Source: Bordetella parapertussis (lineage in GTDB: Bacteria; Pseudomonadota; Gammaproteobacteria; Burkholderiales; Burkholderiaceae_C). Taken from it: a stretch of 28,672 bases of DNA. Below the pieces are notes generated by a model, which saw only the letters and a list, made by a program, of their open reading frames with translations, did not search any database and was not told the origin of the DNA. Location of the stretch: NCBI GenBank assembly GCA_945900685.1, contig CAMDJS010000014.1:1-28672 (forward strand), read 5' to 3'. Positions 24,433 to 28,672 of this stretch are shown here, one piece after another (the stretch's first letter is position 1; every line of letters starts with the position of its first letter). A program made the translations under genes and the position numbers.

Positions 24433-26442
24433 TTAAAACACCTGACTGGCGCTGAACCAAAAGCGGTTCAGATAGTAAGTGCCATCTGAATCGTTGCCGT
24501 TGCTGGCACCTGGGTTGCTGCCTAATCTACGCGCCCAAGTGACACGCCATTGTGACTGACCCCATTTGTTCGGGTAGGAAGCTCCCAGCCACAGTCCCAA
24601 GCCTTGTAACTTATAGGCATTGGTGCTGCTGGTCGAAGCTTTCTCTTTGGTGACATCTCCCAAGTCATAAAAGGCACTGAATTTATAGGCTTGGTTGTTC
24701 CAATCTAAGTCGCGTTGCAACTCGATGGTGAGCAAGCTCGCTTGAGTGCCGCTGGCTTCACCGGCAGGGTAGGCACGCACTGCGTTAGATCCCCCGATAT
24801 TGAATTTCTCCGAACTGTCTAGCGTGCGGTTAGCCCATTGGCGCTGGTAAGAGGTGAGCAGCATGTGTTGCGCATCTACTTTTTGTTTACGGTTCAGGTT
24901 GAGTCGCCACTTGGTGAAATACCCTTCGGTACTGATGCCTGTGCTGTCATTGTTGACCAAGCCGCGCGCCACCATGAGGCTGGCGTTGTTTTCGCCGCCG
25001 CCCAGCCACAGGTCTTGGTTGACCGCTTGCCAACTCGCCGAGATCGAATCGAGTTGGTATTTAGCGGTTGATATGGAACTGTGGTTGGTGTATTTCTTAT
25101 GGTCACCGGACAAAACCAGGTCAGTGCTCAAGTTGCGGTCTCGCACCAAGGGTTGGCTGAGATAAGCGTTCACCCCGGTGGAGGGGCCATGCAAATCCAG
25201 CGCATCAAAGGTGCTGTCTATCACTTGGTATTTGGTGAACTCCGTGTTCATACCCCAGCGTGCGCCGCCGTAGCCCAAGGGTTCGCTGTAGCCTAAACGC
25301 AGGTAATCCAATCCTTCACTGTGCATGTATTGCACATTCGCTGCGTCCGCGCGGCCCAATAAGCCATAGCGGTTGTATTGCGTGCTGAACCTGTAAGCCC
25401 CGGTGTAGGTTGAACCTGTGTTGTCCACTGCGAATTGTCCGTCGTACGCTTTTTTGTCTTTCACCTGAACCAGCGCCCGGGTTTCGCCATCCATCTCGCC
25501 GGTGCTCAAACGCACGCTGGCTTCAACGCCGGGAATTTCTTTCAGCAACAAAGTGGCCCTGTCCATCTGCGGCAATCGCACCGCAGTGTTTTTGGGCTGC
25601 GCTGTCTCCACCAACTTCACCAAAAAATCATGCGGTAATTTCGGGCTTTCAGCGGTTTCCATTTTGGCGCCGCCAAAGCGGCCTTCGGTGATCGTCATGG
25701 TGACCACGCCTTCTGTCAAATCTTGGGGCAGCAGGTCTACCCGAGCCAACACACCATCGTCCTGGTAGTGATTGGCCACCACTTCGGCGGCTCTTTGTAG
25801 ATCATTCAAATCTTTCACCGCAGGCACTGTGACGGCCAACAATTTTCGCAATGCAGTTTCGCTGTAAACCGTGTTGCCTTGGAAATTGAATTGCTTGAAC
25901 TTGAACTCTGTGTTGTTGGGCGTTGGGGAAGTGTTGAGCGCAGGTGAAGCCTCTGGCGCTTGCGCGTTGTTGGACGTTTCGACGGGTTTGCTGTTGGCAG
26001 TGACCGGTTTGTCTGCTGTTTTTTTATCTGTTGTTGCAGCGGCTTTGGGTGCAGGCAAGGGCGGAAATTGCACCCATTCATTGTTGCTGGCGACTGAGGG
26101 AGTGTCATTCGAAGCTTTGCTTGCTTTTTGGAGAGACTTATCTTCGGCTGTTGCAGTTGAAGGCGCTGCTGGGGGAGAGCTGGTTTGAGCGGCAGCATCA
26201 GACGCGGTGCCAGCAGCTGCACTGGCTGAGGGCAAACTTTTGCCCGGGCGCGGTGGGAAATGTATCCAGTCTGCGTTCGGATGGATGACGGCGGCCGATC
26301 TATTGGCGGCACTCAGGCTGGTGCTGGTATTTTGTGCATAAGCAACGCTGGCGAGCAGCATCCCAACCGGTATCACGATACATATATGTCGTAGCCGGAT
26401 TTTTAATGAGTCAAAAAGAATTAATTTTTTTCGAGTTTGCAT
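24433..26442 (-). CDS. Two-partner secretion outer-membrane transporter (TpsB, FhaC/ShlB family)
   Basis: 669 residues from the ATG at 26442; a longer frame with GTG at 26496 or ATG at 26487 is open, but neither start has a Shine-Dalgarno and 26442 gives a sensible signal peptide (MQTRKKLILF, core VIPVGMLLASVAYA, cleavage ~36). A Pro/Ala/Ser/Thr-rich linker occupies ~37-178. POTRA begins near FKFKQFNFQGNTVYSETALRKLL (written here in part: QFNFQGNTVY, ~185), with ADLNDLQRAA-like helix and GVLARVDLLPQDLTEGVV. A 16-strand beta-barrel follows, with the Omp85-type loop-6 arginine in VRAYPAGEASG and a C-terminal phenylalanine (SASQVF). It secretes the TpsA encoded two bases downstream. Confidence 0.92.
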   Translation of the reverse strand: MQTRKKLILFDSLKIRLRHICIVIPVGMLLASVAYAQNTSTSLSAANRSAAVIHPNADWIHFPPRPGKSLPSASAAAGTASDAAAQTSSPPAAPSTATAEDKSLQKASKASNDTPSVASNNEWVQFPPLPAPKAAATTDKKTADKPVTANSKPVETSNNAQAPEASPALNTSPTPNNTEFKFKQFNFQGNTVYSETALRKLLAVTVPAVKDLNDLQRAAEVVANHYQDDGVLARVDLLPQDLTEGVVTMTITEGRFGGAKMETAESPKLPHDFLVKLVETAQPKNTAVRLPQMDRATLLLKEIPGVEASVRLSTGEMDGETRALVQVKDKKAYDGQFAVDNTGSTYTGAYRFSTQYNRYGLLGRADAANVQYMHSEGLDYLRLGYSEPLGYGGARWGMNTEFTKYQVIDSTFDALDLHGPSTGVNAYLSQPLVRDRNLSTDLVLSGDHKKYTNHSSISTAKYQLDSISASWQAVNQDLWLGGGENNASLMVARGLVNNDSTGISTEGYFTKWRLNLNRKQKVDAQHMLLTSYQRQWANRTLDSSEKFNIGGSNAVRAYPAGEASGTQASLLTIELQRDLDWNNQAYKFSAFYDLGDVTKEKASTSSTNAYKLQGLGLWLGASYPNKWGQSQWRVTWARRLGSNPGASNGNDSDGTYYLNRFWFSASQVF
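26050..26280 (-). repeat. Duplicated W-x-x-F-P-P-x-P motif in the TpsB linker
   Basis: Two copies, NADWIHFPPRPGK (~56-68) and NNEWVQFPPLPAPK (~120-133), share N-x-(D/E)-W-(I/V)-x-F-P-P-x-P and are separated by about 50 residues of Ala/Ser/Thr/Pro-rich sequence, within the signal-peptide-to-POTRA linker. Confidence 0.75.
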
Positions 26443-26675
26443 GGGTTTGGACTGTGCGCTACAAGCAAACGCACAGGCTCTACTCATGATCGGCACGGTG
26501 AGCGGTTTTTAAAACCTACCGGTCGAAAAGTAATTATGTTTTTTTTACATTAAGCAAGATAAAAACAGTTATTTATAACTAAAATATACTATAAATAAAA
26601 CATTTAAGTAGTTTTTAAATAGCAACAAAAATTACTTTTTGACTTCATTTGAAATAACACTCTTGAAAGACAGCC
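26443..26675. promoter_or_regulatory. AT-rich divergent promoter region between tpsB and the RTX-adhesin gene
   Basis: The 233 bases hold strongly AT-rich DNA from about 26520 to 26640. Seen here: a TATACT -10-like box (26585-26590) on the plus strand with no good -35; a perfect 10-bp inverted repeat AAAAGTAATT (26526-26535) / AATTACTTTT (26630-26639) with 94 bases between; and GGTTTT-T-AAAACC at 26504-26516. No coding region seen. The high AT content would suit H-NS-type silencing (inference). Confidence 0.45.
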
Positions 26676-28010
26676 ATGGCGAAAATTTACCTACTTTCCA
26701 TATCTGTGGCCTCTGCGGACACAAAAAATCCCGGAGCAACCCAAAAAATCTATTTGGACACCAAAGGCAGCACAGTCAAGGCCACGTTGAAATCCTTGCC
26801 CCATCACTCTTACCGCTTGGTTGATGCTCAAACAATGGCTTTGATCAAAGAACAGTATGTGATTCGCAAAGGCAAGCAACTGCAAGTCTGGGTTGATGAG
26901 CAAATCGTTGTCGAGTTGGAAGATTTTTTTGAAATTAGCGAGCAAACCCAGCATACGACCGCTGATTTGCCCACTTATGTGGTTCAACAAGGCAGCGCAG
27001 AGTCGCCTACATACGGATTGATCAATGCCCACACACCTTTGCAATACATCGCCGATCAAACTTCTGTGGTGTGGGCTCCAGGGGTACAACTTGATCTGGC
27101 GGTCGACCCTGTCGCCTTGGGACTCAATCCCGCGGCTTTATCAAGCATGTTCAGTGGCACTCTGCTGTCTGCAGGCGCTGCGGCTGTCGGCATCGCCACG
27201 CTGGCAACATCAGATTCCAACGACTCCAAATCCGGTTCAGAAACAAGCTCTGTCTTGCGTGGTTCTGTCAGTCTGGGAACATTGATAACTTCCAACCTGA
27301 CCCTCACAGCCTATAAATCTGACGGCACCAAGTTACAAGAAACCGCCGTCAATAATGACGGCAGCTACACACTCACACTCAATGGCTATAACGGCCCCTT
27401 GATGCTGAAACTGTCAGGCACTGCCACTTACAGCAACGAATCGGGCGGAACCGCTACTTTCGATGCCTCTGTCACTACCCTGCGCGCGGTCGTGAACGTT
27501 GTGGCAGGCAGCATGTCCGCACACCTCAATCCATTGACTGAAATCGCAGCAAAAAAACTGGTTGTCATTGACAACAATGGCAATCCCACTTTGCCAGGCA
27601 CGGCAACCATCACAACCATAAGTGCAGCCATTGGCAAGCTGTTTTTGGGAGAAAGCAAGGACGTCACACAGGTTGAGGCTGACACCACGACTGACGGTGG
27701 CGCCACTTCCAACGCCTTGGGAAGGTTTCTCGCCATCGTGGCTGCCGCTGAACAAAAAGATGATTTAACCACCCAGCAGGTGATTGATAAATTGGTCGCT
27801 GGCATCAACACCGAATGCACTGCATTCAGTGGCTTAGAAGCCAAAAACCTGCTGTTGTCTGCGGCGGCTCAGGCGGTAGTGCCCAACCCGGACTTGAAGG
27901 TCTATGGGGTGGTGATTTATATTCAGGCGGCGGGGGTGCCGGTGTCAATACACGCGCGGCGGGTGACACTGCAAATACAGCGACCACTTCAGTCATTCAA
28001 ACCAGCTTAA
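26676..28010 (+). CDS. Type I-secreted adhesin, N-terminal piece (frameshifted)
   Basis: 444 residues as it stands. Residues ~15-95 are a prefix domain like that of the 17562 gene: SYRLVDAQTM, YVIRKGKQLQVWV and VVELEDFF. A Gly/Ala hydrophobic segment (MFSGTLLSAGAAAVGIATLA, ~165-185) follows. Next is a module common in big adhesins: VSLGTLITSNLTLTAYKSDG, NNDGSYTLTLNGYNGPLMLKL and LRAVVNVVAGSMSAHLNPLTEIAA. Homologous reading stops near VPNPDLKVYG (~residue 411); the remaining ~33 residues to the stop at 28010 are an out-of-frame tail. Adding one base at the G4 run 27906-27909 joins it to the RTX frame below. ATG chosen for context; no strong Shine-Dalgarno (GAAAGA at 26665). Confidence 0.72.
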   Translation: MAKIYLLSISVASADTKNPGATQKIYLDTKGSTVKATLKSLPHHSYRLVDAQTMALIKEQYVIRKGKQLQVWVDEQIVVELEDFFEISEQTQHTTADLPTYVVQQGSAESPTYGLINAHTPLQYIADQTSVVWAPGVQLDLAVDPVALGLNPAALSSMFSGTLLSAGAAAVGIATLATSDSNDSKSGSETSSVLRGSVSLGTLITSNLTLTAYKSDGTKLQETAVNNDGSYTLTLNGYNGPLMLKLSGTATYSNESGGTATFDASVTTLRAVVNVVAGSMSAHLNPLTEIAAKKLVVIDNNGNPTLPGTATITTISAAIGKLFLGESKDVTQVEADTTTDGGATSNALGRFLAIVAAAEQKDDLTTQQVIDKLVAGINTECTAFSGLEAKNLLLSAAAQAVVPNPDLKVYGVVIYIQAAGVPVSIHARRVTLQIQRPLQSFKPA

Positions 28011-28495
28011 GTGACGCCCTTTACCTTAAAGTGCTCAACGATGTGACGGGCGGTCCTAACGCAGACCAGCGTGTGTTCAATCAGGCCATGGGCAATGGCA
28101 ATGACGCGATTGATGCCGGTGCGGGCAATGACTGGGTGTTGGCTGGCGGCGGCAACGACACCATCACCGGCGGCACAGGTTCCGACATCATGTGGGGCGG
28201 TTTGGGGGCAGACAATTTCAAATTCAATCTCACCGACTTTGTTGGTTCGGTTGATGTCATCAAAGATTTTTCTAATTATCAAAGCGATCGTTTGGTCTTT
28301 AGCGGAATAACACGGGATACAGTTGACTCGTTTGTGAAGTTGGTGTCAGACGTCAGCGCGAAAAAAATCACCTTGCTGATAGATACAAGCGGCGGAGGGA
28401 ATTTTGCAAGCCCTACAAACTCCATTGTTTTTGAAAACTCCATCGAATTTCAAACCATGGAGCAACTCAAGAGTGCGATGGTGTTTGTTGTTTAG
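27815..28495 (+). CDS. Type I-secreted adhesin, C-terminal RTX piece (frameshifted)
   Basis: The frame is open from an ATG at 27815, but sequence that looks like real protein starts near 27910 (GGDLYSGGGGAGVNTR); the first ~32 residues are out-of-frame reading of the gene above. It has five RTX-type nonapeptides and then a C-terminal region of the type I secretion kind: FKFNLTDFVGSVDVIKDFSN, DRLVFSGI, IDTSGGGNFASPTNSIVF, and terminal KSAMVFVV. Such C-termini carry the uncleaved signal for an ABC/HlyD/TolC exporter, and the repeats bind Ca2+ outside the cell. By itself it has no start signals and is probably not translated unless the frameshift is bypassed or is a sequencing error. Confidence 0.65.
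   Translation: MHCIQWLRSQKPAVVCGGSGGSAQPGLEGLWGGDLYSGGGGAGVNTRAAGDTANTATTSVIQTSLSDALYLKVLNDVTGGPNADQRVFNQAMGNGNDAIDAGAGNDWVLAGGGNDTITGGTGSDIMWGGLGADNFKFNLTDFVGSVDVIKDFSNYQSDRLVFSGITRDTVDSFVKLVSDVSAKKITLLIDTSGGGNFASPTNSIVFENSIEFQTMEQLKSAMVFVV
27906..27909 (+). other. Probable frameshift site (G4 run)
   Basis: In the first frame the protein reads KVYG up to here; one extra G would continue it as GGDLYSGGGG in the second frame. The span from the ATG (26676) to the RTX stop (28495) is 1820 bases, so a single added base makes one 606-residue protein. Either a true one-base deletion or a homopolymer sequencing error. Confidence 0.7.
28091..28225 (+). repeat. Five RTX calcium-binding nonapeptides
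   Basis: Consecutive nine-residue units GNGNDAIDA, GAGNDWVLA, GGGNDTITG, GTGSDIMWG and GLGADNFKF follow the G-G-x-G-x-D-x-U-x pattern; the last is degenerate. They form a short Ca2+-binding beta-roll. Confidence 0.88.
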
Positions 28496-28506
28496 TTGAC
28501 CCTCAT

Positions 28507-28672
28507 TCAGGGCTGTAGCGCAGCGTAAACCAGGTTGCTGATTTCATTCAGCCGTTGCGAGTGCCAAGGCTCTGGCACGCGCGAGTTGGTCAGGTACGCA
28601 AAGGACACACCGCTGTTCGGGTCTGCCCAGCAATAGGAGGTGCCAACCCCGCCGTGACCAAAGGCATTCGCG
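28507..28672 (-). CDS. Beta-lactamase-fold serine hydrolase, C-terminal part
   Basis: Stop at 28507-28509; the gene continues beyond the window, so only ~54 residues are seen. FGHGGVGTSYCWADPNSGVS contains the HGG motif (equivalent to the KTG/HxG strand of class C-type hydrolases) followed by the FAYLTN strand and a terminal helix (LNEISNLVYAAL). It belongs to the same broad family (PF00144) as the 11911-13179 gene, but the tail sequence is not close to it. It converges with the RTX-adhesin gene, with 11 bases between stops. Confidence 0.8.
   Translation of the reverse strand, partial: ANAFGHGGVGTSYCWADPNSGVSFAYLTNSRVPEPWHSQRLNEISNLVYAALQP

Overview
The window looks like a chromosomal segment of a betaproteobacterium, most likely Burkholderiales (Comamonadaceae-like). 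This is inferred from moderate GC content, the branched-chain amino-acid-type (HAAT) ABC transporter, the pirin/nitronate-monooxygenase-like/crotonase set and the two-partner-secretion proteins with GLUG repeats; no rRNA or other taxonomic marker is present.

Layout. (1) 1-5380: the 3' end of a cyclase-family (kynurenine-formamidase-like) hydrolase with a strong terminator, a small secreted protein of unknown function, a HAD phosphatase, an amidase-signature enzyme and a Baeyer-Villiger-type flavin monooxygenase. (2) 5382-9985, minus strand: a complete five-gene HAAT transporter operon (binding protein, two permeases, two ATPases; livK-H-M-G-F order). With the neighbouring amidase and monooxygenase it suggests uptake and breakdown of an amide or amino-acid-like compound. 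(3) 10280-11828: a compact arsenic operon, arsR-arsC-aquaglyceroporin, with no ArsB/ACR3 pump; arsenite would leave through the channel. (4) 11911-16952, minus strand: a tight five-gene run (pirin, nitronate-monooxygenase-like flavoprotein, crotonase, fatty-acid desaturase, serine hydrolase), divergent from a MarR-like regulator at 17126.

(5) 17126-28495 is the accessory and most interesting part, a surface-adhesin island. Two plus-strand genes share an N-terminal prefix typical of large type I-secreted adhesins. They flank a minus-strand two-partner secretion operon (tpsB-tpsA). The left adhesin gene ends in-frame with the last ~40 residues of a HlyD/LapC-type membrane-fusion protein, as if a deletion had joined an adhesin head to an exporter tail. 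The right one is split by a one-base frameshift at a G4 run; restoring one base gives a 606-residue prefix-to-RTX protein. No type I ATPase, adaptor or TolC gene is in the window. The TPS operon looks intact. Its 1822-residue exoprotein combines a TPS domain, nine GLUG motifs, an MBG-like domain and about 92 copies of an octapeptide (L-S/T-P-x-Q-L-x-x). Its TpsB partner has an unusually long pre-POTRA linker carrying a duplicated W-x-x-F-P-P-x-P motif.

(6) The window ends inside a second beta-lactamase-fold serine hydrolase gene (minus strand). Calls rest on reading motifs in the translated sequence; no database search was possible.
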